NCBI GenBank assembly: GCA_963804885.1
Contig: CAWDSF010000014.1
Location: 186,001-250,000, forward strand
DNA length: 64,000 bases
Direction: 5' to 3'
From: PALSA-1004 sp963804885
GTDB lineage: Bacteria; Pseudomonadota; Gammaproteobacteria; Burkholderiales; SG8-41
The translations under genes were made by a program, and so were the position numbers. The notes under the pieces were generated by a model. That model made no database searches. It was given only the letters and a program-made list of their open reading frames with translations, and had not been told where the DNA came from. Positions 47,557-55,447 of this stretch are shown in pieces (position 1 is the first letter of the stretch; every line of letters starts with the position of its first letter).

Positions 47557-48459
47557 TTACTTTGCGACGTCGTGATTCGCCATGCGCTCGAGCGCCTTGA
47601 CCATCGCCGAATGGTCCCACTTGGCGCCGCCGTTGGCGCTGCATGAGTTGAAGAGCTCCTGCGCGGTCGCGGTATTGGGGAGCGCCACGCCGAGCGCGCG
47701 CGCGCCGGCCAGCGCGAGCGACAGATCCTTTTGATGCAGCTCGATGCGGAAACCCGGATCGAACGTGCGCTTGATCATGCGCTCGCCGTGCACTTCGAGG
47801 ATGCGCGAAGCGGCAAAGCCGCCCATCAGCGCCTGGCGCACCTTGGCAGGGTCGGCGCCGGCCTTGGACGCGAACACGAGCGCTTCGCTCACGGCCTCGA
47901 TGTTGAGCGCGACGATGATCTGGTTGCAGACTTTGCAGGTCTGACCGTCGCCGTTGCCGCCGACCAGCGTGATGTTCTTGCCCATCAGCTCGAACACCGG
48001 CTTCACCTTGTCGAACGCCGATTGCGGCCCGCCGATCATGATCGTGAGCGCTGCATTCTTCGCGCCGACCTCGCCGCCCGACACCGGCGCGTCGAGATAT
48101 TCGCAGCCGAGCTCGTTGACGCGTTTGGCGTATTTCTTGGTTTCGATCGGCGAGATCGAGCTCATGTCGACGACGGTCTTGCCTTTGCTCAAACCTTCTG
48201 CGACCCCGTTCGCGCCGAACAGCACTTTCTCGACGTCCGGCGTGTCGGGCACCATGACGATGACGATGTCGGATTTCTGCGCGACCTCTTTCGCGCTCGC
48301 ACACGCCGTGCCGCCCGCGGCTGTGAGTTCCGCCGGCACGCTGCTGCGCGAATTGAGAAACAGCTTGTGCCCGCCCTTGATCAGGTTGGCCGCCATGGGC
48401 TTGCCCATGATGCCGAGGCCGATGAATCCGATGTTTGCCATGTTTACTCGTTCGCTCAT
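47557..48459 (-). CDS. glxR: 2-hydroxy-3-oxopropionate (tartronate semialdehyde) reductase
   Basis: 300 residues from ATG 48459, or 294 from ATG 48441 (MANIGFIGLG), which is the usual start in this family; no ribosome binding site decides. Beta-hydroxyacid dehydrogenase family: NAD-binding IGFIGLGIMGKPMAANL, substrate loop LDAPVSGGEVGA, and the catalytic lysine in GDGQTCKVCNQIIVALN. Reduces tartronate semialdehyde to glycerate. Downstream of hyi in the same orientation, and functionally linked to glcDEF at 32-36 kb. Confidence 0.92.
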   Translation of the reverse strand: MSERVNMANIGFIGLGIMGKPMAANLIKGGHKLFLNSRSSVPAELTAAGGTACASAKEVAQKSDIVIVMVPDTPDVEKVLFGANGVAEGLSKGKTVVDMSSISPIETKKYAKRVNELGCEYLDAPVSGGEVGAKNAALTIMIGGPQSAFDKVKPVFELMGKNITLVGGNGDGQTCKVCNQIIVALNIEAVSEALVFASKAGADPAKVRQALMGGFAASRILEVHGERMIKRTFDPGFRIELHQKDLSLALAGARALGVALPNTATAQELFNSCSANGGAKWDHSAMVKALERMANHDVAK

Positions 48460-48542
48460 TGCAATTGCAGGTTAAAGAGGTGCAAAGCGATGAAAAGGCG
48501 GTCTTACGCGTACTCCTCTCGCTATCGCCACGCCTCGCTTAT

Positions 48543-49316
48543 CTAGATAGGCTTGGTCCAGCCGAGGCCGTCGACCGTTTTGCCCGCCGGCTTGTATTCG
48601 CAGCCGATCCAGCCCTCGTAGCCGAGCTTGTCGATGTGCGGCAGCAGGAAATCGTAATTGATTTCGCCGGTGCCGGGCTCGTGGCGGCCCGGCGTGTCGG
48701 CGAGCTGCATGTGCGGGATCAGCTTCAGGTGCTTCTCGATCGTGGGCGCGAGATCGCCTTCCATGATCTGCATATGATAGATGTCGTACTGCACGAACAG
48801 GTTGTCGGAGCCGACCGCCTTGATGATGTCGACCGCCTGCTGCGTATTGCACAGAAAGAATCCCGGGATGTCGCGCGTGTTGATCGCTTCGATCAGCAGC
48901 TTGATGCCGACTGCCTTCAAGCGGGTGGCGGCGAACTGCAGATTCTTCACGAACGTCTCGCGCGCATCGATCGGGTCCAGCCCGGACGGGCGCACGCCGG
49001 CGAGGCAATTGACCTGCTTGCAGCCGAGCGCCGTCGCGTATTCGATCGCCTTGTCGACGCCCGCTTCGAATTCGGAGATGCGGTCCGGATGGCAGCCGAT
49101 ACCGCGTTCTCCCGCGGCCCAGTTGCCGGCGGGCAGGTTATGCAGCACCTGTGTCAGGCGGTTTTCCTGCAGTTGCTCGCGCAGCACGTTCTTGTCGTAG
49201 TCGTACGGGAACAGGTACTCGACGCCTTCGAAACCCGCTTTCGCGGCCGCAGCGAAGCGGTCCAAAAAATCGATCTCGTTGAACAGCATCGTCAGATTGG
49301 CGGCGAGTTTGGGCAT
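48543..49316 (-). CDS. hyi: Hydroxypyruvate isomerase
   Basis: 257 residues from ATG 49316 (MPKLAANLTMLFNE), intact. TIM-barrel of the xylose-isomerase-like fold with the family marks: FEGVEYLFPYDYD, NLPAGNWAAGERGI, LLIEAINTRDIPGFFL (metal glutamate), FVQYDIYHMQIMEGDL (Asp and His), IQLADTPGRHEPGTGEINY. Interconverts hydroxypyruvate and tartronate semialdehyde, the substrate of GlxR encoded downstream. The 83-base gap between the two genes holds nothing recognisable. The usual third partner, glyoxylate carboligase (gcl), is absent from the window. Confidence 0.94.
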   Translation of the reverse strand: MPKLAANLTMLFNEIDFLDRFAAAAKAGFEGVEYLFPYDYDKNVLREQLQENRLTQVLHNLPAGNWAAGERGIGCHPDRISEFEAGVDKAIEYATALGCKQVNCLAGVRPSGLDPIDARETFVKNLQFAATRLKAVGIKLLIEAINTRDIPGFFLCNTQQAVDIIKAVGSDNLFVQYDIYHMQIMEGDLAPTIEKHLKLIPHMQLADTPGRHEPGTGEINYDFLLPHIDKLGYEGWIGCEYKPAGKTVDGLGWTKPI

Positions 49317-49427
49317 CGTGAGTCCAATTCTTATCAGGGGTGCGATATTGAGGCGGCGCATTAGCGTCCGCTCGTATATCGCGAACTTAATTATAATGCT
49401 TTACACCCGCCTACCTGGAATCCTGCT

Positions 49428-50012
49428 CTGGAAATCACCGCCATCCTTCTCGCCGCCGGCGCCGGCTCGCGCTTCGGCGGCGACAAGCTCTTGCACCCGC
49501 TGCCCGACGGCGTGGCGATAGGCGCGCACGCAGCGCGCAACCTCGTCGCGGCAGGGCTTGGACGTCGTGGCCGTCGTCAAGCAGGGCGATTTTCCGCTGG
49601 CCGACGTGCTCGAGCAGGAAGGCTGCAACGTGACGATGTTCGCGGACTCCGCGCGCGGCATGGGCGCAAGCCTCGCGCATGGCGTGGCGCAAAGGCGCAG
49701 CGCGGACGGCTGGATCATCGCGCTCGCCGACATGCCGCGCATCAAGAGTTCCACCATTGCGATGATTGCGAAGGAACTCGCCGCGGGCCGGGAACTCGTC
49801 GCGCCCGCCTATAAAGGACAACGCGGACACCCGGTTGGCCTGGGCAAGCGTTTCGGCGCGCAGCTCGCGGCGCTCGGCGGCGACGCCGGTGCGCGCGACA
49901 TCGTCGCTGCCAACAAGAGCGAGCTGCGTTGATCGATTGCGACGATCCCGGCGTGCTGCATGACATCGACAGGCGTGAAGATCTCACGACGGCGGCGGGC
50001 GATCGTGCATAA
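49428..50012 (+). CDS. MobA-like nucleotidyltransferase (molybdenum-cofactor cytidylyltransferase type), two frameshifts
   Basis: About 194 residues; the two shifts cancel. No ATG lies in frame at the N-terminus; CTG 49428 precedes EITAILLAAGAGSRFGGDKLLHPLPDG, which contains the nucleotide-binding LLAAGxGxRFGxDK motif. Frame breaks at about 49558 (extra T, to DVVAVVKQGDFPLADVL) and near 49929 (one base missing, to LIDCDDPGVLHDIDRREDL). GWIIALADMPRI is the conserved metal-binding segment, and GQRGHPVGLGKRF the catalytic basic loop. Such enzymes join CTP or GTP to molybdopterin. No molybdoenzyme gene is adjacent. Confidence 0.85.
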
Positions 50013-50984
50013 AGTCCCGGCGACGTTATGGTTAGCGGCGGGCGCTGCTGGCGTGTGCCGGCGTTTCGCACGGCGCAAAATTATCCTTCCCGCTACATCC
50101 GCATGATCGTGCCGTACGTGCCGGGCGGCGGCACCGACACGCTGACGCGCACGATCGCTCCCAAGCTCGGCGAAACGCTGGGCCAGCAAATCATTATCGA
50201 CAATCGCGTCGGCGGCAGCAGCGCCGTCGGCACCGAGATCGCTGCGAAGGCGCCGCCCGACGGCTATACCTTGCTGATGGTCGATACGTCGTTCACGACC
50301 AACCCCGCGCTCTACGGCAAGCTGCCGTTCGATCCGGTGAAGGATTTCGCACCGGTGTCGCTGGTGGCGTCGGCGCCCGTGATTCTGGTCGTGCACCCCT
50401 CGGTGCCCATACGCAATGTGAAGGAGTTCGTCGCGCTGGCGAAAGCGCGCCCGGGCGAACTCAATTTCGCGTCGGGGGCGCCGGGCAGCTCGACGCATCT
50501 CGGCGGCGAGCTGCTGAAGTCCGTCGCGAAAGTCGATGTCGTCAACATTCCGTACAAAGGCACCGGGCAGGCGATCACCGACGTGCTGGGCGGGCAGGTC
50601 GGCATGATGTTCGCGGGCATCAGCACTATTCGGCAACACGTGCGCGCGGGCAAGCTGCGCGCAATCGCAGTGACCGGCGAGAAGCGCGCCGCGGCGATGC
50701 CCGAGGTGCCGACCTTCGTGGAGTCGGGGCTCGTGGGCGTCGATTCCGGCACGTACTGGGGCTGTCTCGCGCCCGCCGCGACGCCCAGAGACATCGTCAA
50801 TAAAGTCAGCGCCGCGCTGCACACCGTCGTCGAATCGGCTGACATCAAGCCGCGACTCGAGGAGCGCGGCTATACCGTCATCGGCAGCGTGCCTGAGCGG
50901 TTCGGCGAGAATATCCGCAGCGAAATCGCCAAATGGGCGAAAGTCATCAAAACGGCAGGCATCAAAGTCGAGGCGCAACAGTGA
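50005..50984 (+). CDS. Bug/TctC family solute-binding receptor 10, damaged signal peptide region
   Basis: The mature part is intact from about 50079: NYPSRYIRMIVPYVPGGGTDTL, then NIPYKGTGQAITDVLGGQ, to the stop at 50982-50984. The open frame from ATG 50028 gives MVSGGRCWRVPAFRTA, a poor signal peptide. Fragments of a better one lie in other frames: a GTG at 50005 opens HKVPATLWLAAGA, and another frame gives LLACAGVSHGA. Loss of GC dinucleotides in the run near 50040-50080 would explain this. The stop overlaps the GTG start of the SDR gene (GTGA). Confidence 0.85.
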
Positions 50985-51772
50985 CCGGCAGACTGCAAGG
51001 CAGAAGTGCGTTCATCACCGGCGCCGGCGCGGGCATCGCGCGCGTCGCGGCGCTGCTTTTCGCGCGCGAAGGCGCCAACGTGGCCGTCATCGAGATCAAC
51101 GAGGAGAAAGGCGCGGCAACCGCGCAGGCGGTGCGCGATGCCGGCGGCGACGCGGTGTTCATACACACCGATATCACGCAGGAAGACAGCGTGAAGAGCG
51201 CCGTCACGGAAGCCGTCGCGCACCTCGGCAAGCTCGACCTGCTGTTCAATTGCGCGGGCGGCTCGTCGCTCGACGACGGGCTCGTGACCGAAGTCGATAT
51301 CGCCAAGGTCTGGAACCACACGATGTCGCTCGACCTTCTGGGCACCATCCTGTGCGCGCGGCACGTCGTGCCCGAGATCATCAAGGCGGGCGGCGGGACG
51401 GTCACCAACATGTCGTCCGGCGCGGCGCTGCGCGGCGGCAGTCCGCTGCACGTTTACACGTCCGCGAAAGGCGCGATCTTGTCGCTCACGCGCGCGATGG
51501 CAGGCGCGTACGTGCAAAACAATGTGCGCGTCAACGCGATTTGCGCCGGGCGCATCCAGACCGAGCGCAACGTCGTCAAATACGGCGTCGGCGGCAAAGG
51601 CGGCGGGACTATCGTCGACCGCCAGGATGCGAAAGGGCGGGTGAACGATTATCCGTTCTGGATCGGCGAGCCGATCGACATCGCCAACATTGCGCTGTTT
51701 CTCGCGTCGAACGAATCGCGCATGATCACGGGCGCGGTGATACCCGCGGACGGCGGGCGATCCGCGTATTGA
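50981..51772 (+). CDS. Short-chain dehydrogenase/reductase (SDR)
   Basis: 263 residues from GTG 50981, which overlaps the Bug stop by three bases. Classical SDR marks: cofactor loop FITGAGAGIARV (TGxxxGxG with Ala in the last position), NCAGG, catalytic SSGAALRGGSPLHVYTSAKGA (Ser, Tyr, Lys) and NAICAGRIQTERN. The C-terminus MITGAVIPADGGRSAY is typical of FabG-like members. An NAD(P)-dependent alcohol/ketone oxidoreductase; paired with a Bug receptor, so probably in uptake and oxidation of a hydroxy acid. Confidence 0.92.
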   Translation: MTGRLQGRSAFITGAGAGIARVAALLFAREGANVAVIEINEEKGAATAQAVRDAGGDAVFIHTDITQEDSVKSAVTEAVAHLGKLDLLFNCAGGSSLDDGLVTEVDIAKVWNHTMSLDLLGTILCARHVVPEIIKAGGGTVTNMSSGAALRGGSPLHVYTSAKGAILSLTRAMAGAYVQNNVRVNAICAGRIQTERNVVKYGVGGKGGGTIVDRQDAKGRVNDYPFWIGEPIDIANIALFLASNESRMITGAVIPADGGRSAY

Positions 51773-51783
51773 ACGGGCGCCGT

Positions 51784-52191
51784 TTACAGCGCGCCCTTCG
51801 GATTTTTCGGCAGCGACTCGATATTCATCGCCCACCCGAGCGCGGATTGGCACCATGACTGCCGGCGTGGCGGCAGGTCGGCCTTCTGGCGCGCAGTGCC
51901 GACGCGCACGCCGTAGACCTGCGGGTCGGTGACCGCGGTCGCGTAGATCGGCGTGCCGCATTCCGGACAGAACCCGTGCGCGCGGCGCGTCCCGCTCTCG
52001 GCGATCTTCACGTAGACCTTCGGTTTTCCCGTCAGCAGCCTGAAGCTGTCCTTGGGCGCCGGCACGGTGACGCGATACGCCGAGCCCGTCAGCGTCTGGC
52101 AATCGGTGCAGTGGCAGATGCTGACCTTAGCGGGATCGACTTCGGCCTCGTAGGTGATGAATCCGCAGTGGCATCGTCCATCAATATGCAT
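51784..52191 (-). CDS. GFA family zinc protein (glutathione-dependent formaldehyde-activating-like)
   Basis: 135 residues; ATG 52191 has GGGAG 7 bases upstream. Three zinc-ligand groups: CHC in GRCHCGFITYEA, CHCTDCQ, and CPECG in GFCPECGTPIYATA, the pattern of the GFA/CENP-V fold. Members bind glutathione conjugates or unknown small molecules; the formaldehyde-activating role is proven for few. Convergent with the SDR gene, divergent from the MoxR gene. Confidence 0.9.
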   Translation of the reverse strand: MHIDGRCHCGFITYEAEVDPAKVSICHCTDCQTLTGSAYRVTVPAPKDSFRLLTGKPKVYVKIAESGTRRAHGFCPECGTPIYATAVTDPQVYGVRVGTARQKADLPPRRQSWCQSALGWAMNIESLPKNPKGAL

Positions 52192-52232
52192 GGCAATCTC
52201 CCGGGAAAAATAGGGATGCGGCCATCTTATCC

Positions 52233-52238
52233 TATAAT
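52233..52238 (+). promoter_or_regulatory. Possible -10 element upstream of the MoxR operon
   Basis: TATAAT, a perfect -10 hexamer, lies in the divergent spacer between the GFA gene and the MoxR gene, 83 bases before the MoxR ATG. No good -35 is visible at the standard distance. Confidence 0.4.
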
Positions 52239-52320
52239 TAGCGGACGTTCGTTGGAACGGACGCCCGAGGCGCCGTTCAACGCACTTAAATTCTTTCAAT
52301 CCACTGAGGCAATCGCGAAG

Positions 52321-53169
52321 ATGTCCCGTTTCGAAGGTACGGAAAACTACGTAGCAACGCCGGAGCTCATGATGGCGGTCAACGCCGCGATCACGCTCGA
52401 GCGGCCGCTGCTGATCAAGGGCGAGCCGGGCACCGGCAAGACGATGCTGGCGATCGAAGTCGCCAAGGCGCTGAAGCGCCCGCTCTATGAGTGGCACATC
52501 AAGTCCACGACCAAGGCGCAGCACGGCCTGTACGAATACGACGCGGTGTCGCGCCTGCGCGATTCGCAGCTCGGGGACCCCAAGGTCCACGACATCAAGA
52601 ACTACATCGTGCGCGGCATGCTGTGGAACGCGTTCGACGCGGATGAGCAGTCGGTGCTGCTGATCGACGAAGTCGACAAGGCCGACATCGAGTTTCCCAA
52701 CGACCTCTTGCGCGAGCTCGACCGCATGGAGTTTTACGTCTACGAGACGCAGCAGCTCGTGAAGGCGCGCCACCGGCCGCTCGTCATCATCACCAGCAAC
52801 AACGAGAAAGAATTGCCGGACGCGTTTTTGCGGCGCTGCTTCTTCCATTACATCCGCTTTCCGGACCAGGAAACGATGCAGCGCATCGTGGGCGTGCATT
52901 TTCCGGGCCTCAAGAAGGCGCTGCTCAAGGAAGCGCTCGAAGCATTCTTCGAGATCCGCGACGTGCCGGGACTCAAGAAGAAGCCATCGACGTCCGAGCT
53001 GCTCGACTGGCTGAAGCTGCTGATGGCCGAGGATATTCCGCCGGAAGCGCTGACGAGCCGCGACCAGCACAAGATCATTCCGCCGCTGCACGGCGCGCTC
53101 CTGAAAAACGAGCAGGACGTGCATTTGTTCGAGCGCCTCGTATTCATGTCGCGGCGCAAGCCGAGCTAG
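52321..53169 (+). CDS. MoxR-type AAA+ ATPase
   Basis: 282 residues from ATG 52321 (MSRFEGTENYVATPEL); the longer upstream frame has no protein character. Walker A at residues 34-41 (GEPGTGKT), Walker B VLLIDEVDKAD, sensor-1 region VIITSNNEKELPDAFLRRCFFHYI with the arginine finger, and a C-terminal helical lid. MoxR ATPases act with VWA-domain proteins as metal-insertion or assembly chaperones; a VWA gene follows at 53744, which supports one functional pair interrupted by the glycosylase gene. Confidence 0.93.
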   Translation: MSRFEGTENYVATPELMMAVNAAITLERPLLIKGEPGTGKTMLAIEVAKALKRPLYEWHIKSTTKAQHGLYEYDAVSRLRDSQLGDPKVHDIKNYIVRGMLWNAFDADEQSVLLIDEVDKADIEFPNDLLRELDRMEFYVYETQQLVKARHRPLVIITSNNEKELPDAFLRRCFFHYIRFPDQETMQRIVGVHFPGLKKALLKEALEAFFEIRDVPGLKKKPSTSELLDWLKLLMAEDIPPEALTSRDQHKIIPPLHGALLKNEQDVHLFERLVFMSRRKPS

Positions 53170-53179
53170 GCGCAGCGTC

Positions 53180-53743
53180 ATGAGCCGGGCCGCCAAGGGT
53201 TTCCCGCCGGTGATCGATGCGAAAATAGAAACGCTGATACTCGGCAGTTTCCCGGGCGTCGCGTCGCTCGTGAAAGCGCAGTACTACGGCCATCCGCAAA
53301 ACCATTTCTGGCGGCTGGTCGGCGCGGTGATCGAGGAGCCGCTCGCTGAAATGGATTACGAAGCGCGCAAGCGCACGCTGCTCAAGCATCGCATCGGTTT
53401 GTGGGACGTCATCGATGCCTGCCGGCGCGAGGGCAGTCTCGATTCGAACATCCGCGATCCGCGTCACAACGATTTTTCCCGGGTGACCGGCGTGGCGAAA
53501 AAGCTGCGCCGCGTATGCTTCAACGGCAAGACCGCGGGCAAACGCGAGCCGGAATTCGCCGCGCTCGGTTACGAAACGCTGGTGCTGCCCTCCTCGAGTC
53601 CCGCTTACACGATGCGCTTCGAAGAGAAGTTGAAGCAGTGGAGGCAGATTGCGTCGCCGGGTCGTGCCGTTGGCCGTATCGCTCACGCAAGGGCGGGTCG
53701 GTTTTTCACTCATCACTCATCACTCATCGCTCTCACGCAGCAA
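53180..53743 (+). CDS. DNA-deoxyinosine / mismatch-uracil DNA glycosylase, frame open into the VWA gene
   Basis: About 160 well-conserved residues: TLILGSFPGVASLVKAQYYGHPQNHFWRL (active-site loop and water-binding region), RIGLWDVIDACRREGSLDSNIRDPRHNDF, VCFNGKTAGKREPEF, and the second motif LPSSSPAYTMRFEEKLKQW. This matches the family-6-type uracil-DNA glycosylases that remove deoxyinosine or mismatched uracil. After KQWRQI about 28 residues (RAVGRIAHARAGRFFTHHSSLI...) look like translated spacer, including an ACTCATC triplet-like repeat, and no stop precedes the VWA gene, so the frame runs on for 582 residues. I treat them as two genes; a lost stop or an indel is likely. Confidence 0.85.
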
Positions 53744-54928
53744 ATGCTGATCGAATTTTTCCTGAAAGTGAAGCAAGGCGGCCTGCCGGTGTCGGTGCGC
53801 GAATTTTTGACCTTGCTCGAAGCACTCGACAAGCGCGTGATCGACGGCAGCGTCGACGATTTTTACTATCTGTCGCGCGCTTGCCTGGTCAAGGACGAAT
53901 CGAACTACGACAAATTCGACCGCGTGTTCGGCGCGTACTTCAAAGGCATCACCGAACTGCCCGAGGGCGCGACGGCATTGATACCCGAAGAGTGGCTGCG
54001 AAAGCTTGCCGAGAAGCACCTGACCGAGGAGGAGAAGAAGCTCATCGAGTCGCTTGGCGGCTGGGACAAGCTGATGGAGACGCTGAAGAAGCGCCTCGAA
54101 GAGCAGAAGGGGCGGCACCAGGGCGGCAATAAGTGGGTGGGCACCGCCGGCACCAGCCCGTTCGGCGCATACGGCTACAACCCCGAGGGCGTGCGCATCG
54201 GCCAGCATGAGTCGCGTCACCGCCGTGCGGTCAAGGTGTGGGACCAGCGCGAATTCAAGAATCTCGACGATTCGGTCGAGCTCGGCACGCGCAACATCAA
54301 GGTCGCGTTAAAGCGCCTGCGCAAGTTCGCGCGCGAGGGCAATCCCGAGGAGCTCGATCTCGACGACACGATACGCTCGACCGCCAAGAACGCCGGCTAT
54401 CTGGACATCAAGATGGTGCCCGAGCGGCACAACAGCGTGAAGGTGCTGCTGTTCCTCGACGTCGGCGGCTCGATGGACGACCACATCACGGTGTGCGAGC
54501 AGCTCTTCTCGGCGGCGCGCACGGAGTTCAAGCATCTCGAATATTTTTACTTTCACAACTTTCTCTACGAGCGCGTGTGGAAAGACAACCGGCGGCGCAC
54601 GACCGAGCGCATGGCAACGTGGGACGTGCTGCACAAGTATCCGCACGACTACAAGGTGATTTTCGTCGGCGACGCCACGATGAGCCCGTACGAGATTACG
54701 TATCCCGGCGGCAGCGTCGAGCACACGAACCCCGAGCCGGGCGCGCTGTGGATGCAGCGCGTGCTGTCGGTCTACAAGGACACGATCTGGTTGAACCCGC
54801 AGCCCGAATCGGTGTGGGACTACCACGAGTCGATCCGCGTCACGCGCGAGCTCATCGGCGAGCGCATGTTTCCGCTGACCATCGGCGGACTCGACCGCGG
54901 CATGCGCCAGTTGAGCAAGGGTCATTAG
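53744..54928 (+). CDS. VWA-domain protein (CoxE-like), partner of MoxR
   Basis: 394 residues from ATG 53744 (MLIEFFLKVKQGGLPVSVREFL, the usual start of this family). N-terminal helical domain, a charged segment LTEEEKKLIESLGGWDKLMETLKKRLEEQKG, then the VWA domain: VKVLLFLDVGGSMDDHITVCEQLFSAART carries a modified MIDAS (D-V-G-G-S in place of DxSxS), followed by FYFHNFLYERVW and VIFVGDATMSPYEI. Works with MoxR ATPases; CoxE itself helps mature CO dehydrogenase. No carbon monoxide dehydrogenase gene lies nearby, so the client is unknown. Confidence 0.92.
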   Translation: MLIEFFLKVKQGGLPVSVREFLTLLEALDKRVIDGSVDDFYYLSRACLVKDESNYDKFDRVFGAYFKGITELPEGATALIPEEWLRKLAEKHLTEEEKKLIESLGGWDKLMETLKKRLEEQKGRHQGGNKWVGTAGTSPFGAYGYNPEGVRIGQHESRHRRAVKVWDQREFKNLDDSVELGTRNIKVALKRLRKFAREGNPEELDLDDTIRSTAKNAGYLDIKMVPERHNSVKVLLFLDVGGSMDDHITVCEQLFSAARTEFKHLEYFYFHNFLYERVWKDNRRRTTERMATWDVLHKYPHDYKVIFVGDATMSPYEITYPGGSVEHTNPEPGALWMQRVLSVYKDTIWLNPQPESVWDYHESIRVTRELIGERMFPLTIGGLDRGMRQLSKGH

Positions 54929-54936
54929 GCCGCGCG

Positions 54937-55431
54937 ATGACGGCACTTCCGCGCGGCGTCGTCATTACCGAGGTCACCGCGACGGAGCCCAAGCTCGAAA
55001 CGCTGCGCGGGCTGTTGCGCGAATACCTGCGCTCTGACGCGGTCACGCGGCGCGCCGATGGCTATGCGGGGGAACTGGCCGGTCTGCCCGGCGCTTATTC
55101 ACCCCCCGCGGGCTGTCTGCTGCTCGCCGAGCTGGGCGGCCTGCCGGCGGGTTGCGTGGCGTTACGGCCGCTCGACGGCGCGCGCTGCGAGATGAAGCGG
55201 CTTTACGTGCGTGCGGCGTTTCGCGGCGCCGGTCTCGCCGGCATCCTCGTCGAACACGTGATCGAACGCGCGCGCGCGCAGGGCTACCGCGAAATGTATC
55301 TGGATACGATGCCGAAAATGCGTGCCGCGCGAGTTATGTACGACATGCTGGGGTTTAAGGCCTGCGCGCCTTACCTGACGGAGCCTACGCCGGGCGCGGA
55401 TTGCCTGGTGCTGGAGCTGGGTAACGCCTGA
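54937..55431 (+). CDS. GNAT family N-acetyltransferase
   Basis: 164 residues from ATG 54937, 8 bases after the VWA stop. Acetyl-CoA binding motif A is clear: CEMKRLYVRAAFRGAGLAGILVEHVIERARAQGY (with the R/Q-x-x-G-x-G/A pattern FRGAGLA), preceded by LPAGCVALRPLDG and followed by MYLDTMPKMRAARVMYDMLGF. Substrate unknown. Last gene of the MoxR operon. Confidence 0.92.
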   Translation: MTALPRGVVITEVTATEPKLETLRGLLREYLRSDAVTRRADGYAGELAGLPGAYSPPAGCLLLAELGGLPAGCVALRPLDGARCEMKRLYVRAAFRGAGLAGILVEHVIERARAQGYREMYLDTMPKMRAARVMYDMLGFKACAPYLTEPTPGADCLVLELGNA

Positions 55432-55447
55432 CGCCTAACGGCGTCAG
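55428..55447. terminator. Hairpin overlapping the stops of convergent GNAT and GspE-like genes
   Basis: Perfect 8-base stem CTGACGCC/GGCGTCAG with loop TAAC. It contains the GNAT stop and the stop of the minus-strand ATPase gene. There is no T-run, so termination would be weak; it may also belong to the same repeat style as the GTGAGGCG units near glcE/glcF. Confidence 0.4.

Noticed and set aside
53706..53735. Direct ACTCATC units as a possible CRISPR-like array
   Set aside because: Units are seven bases, contiguous and without spacers; this is a short tandem repeat.
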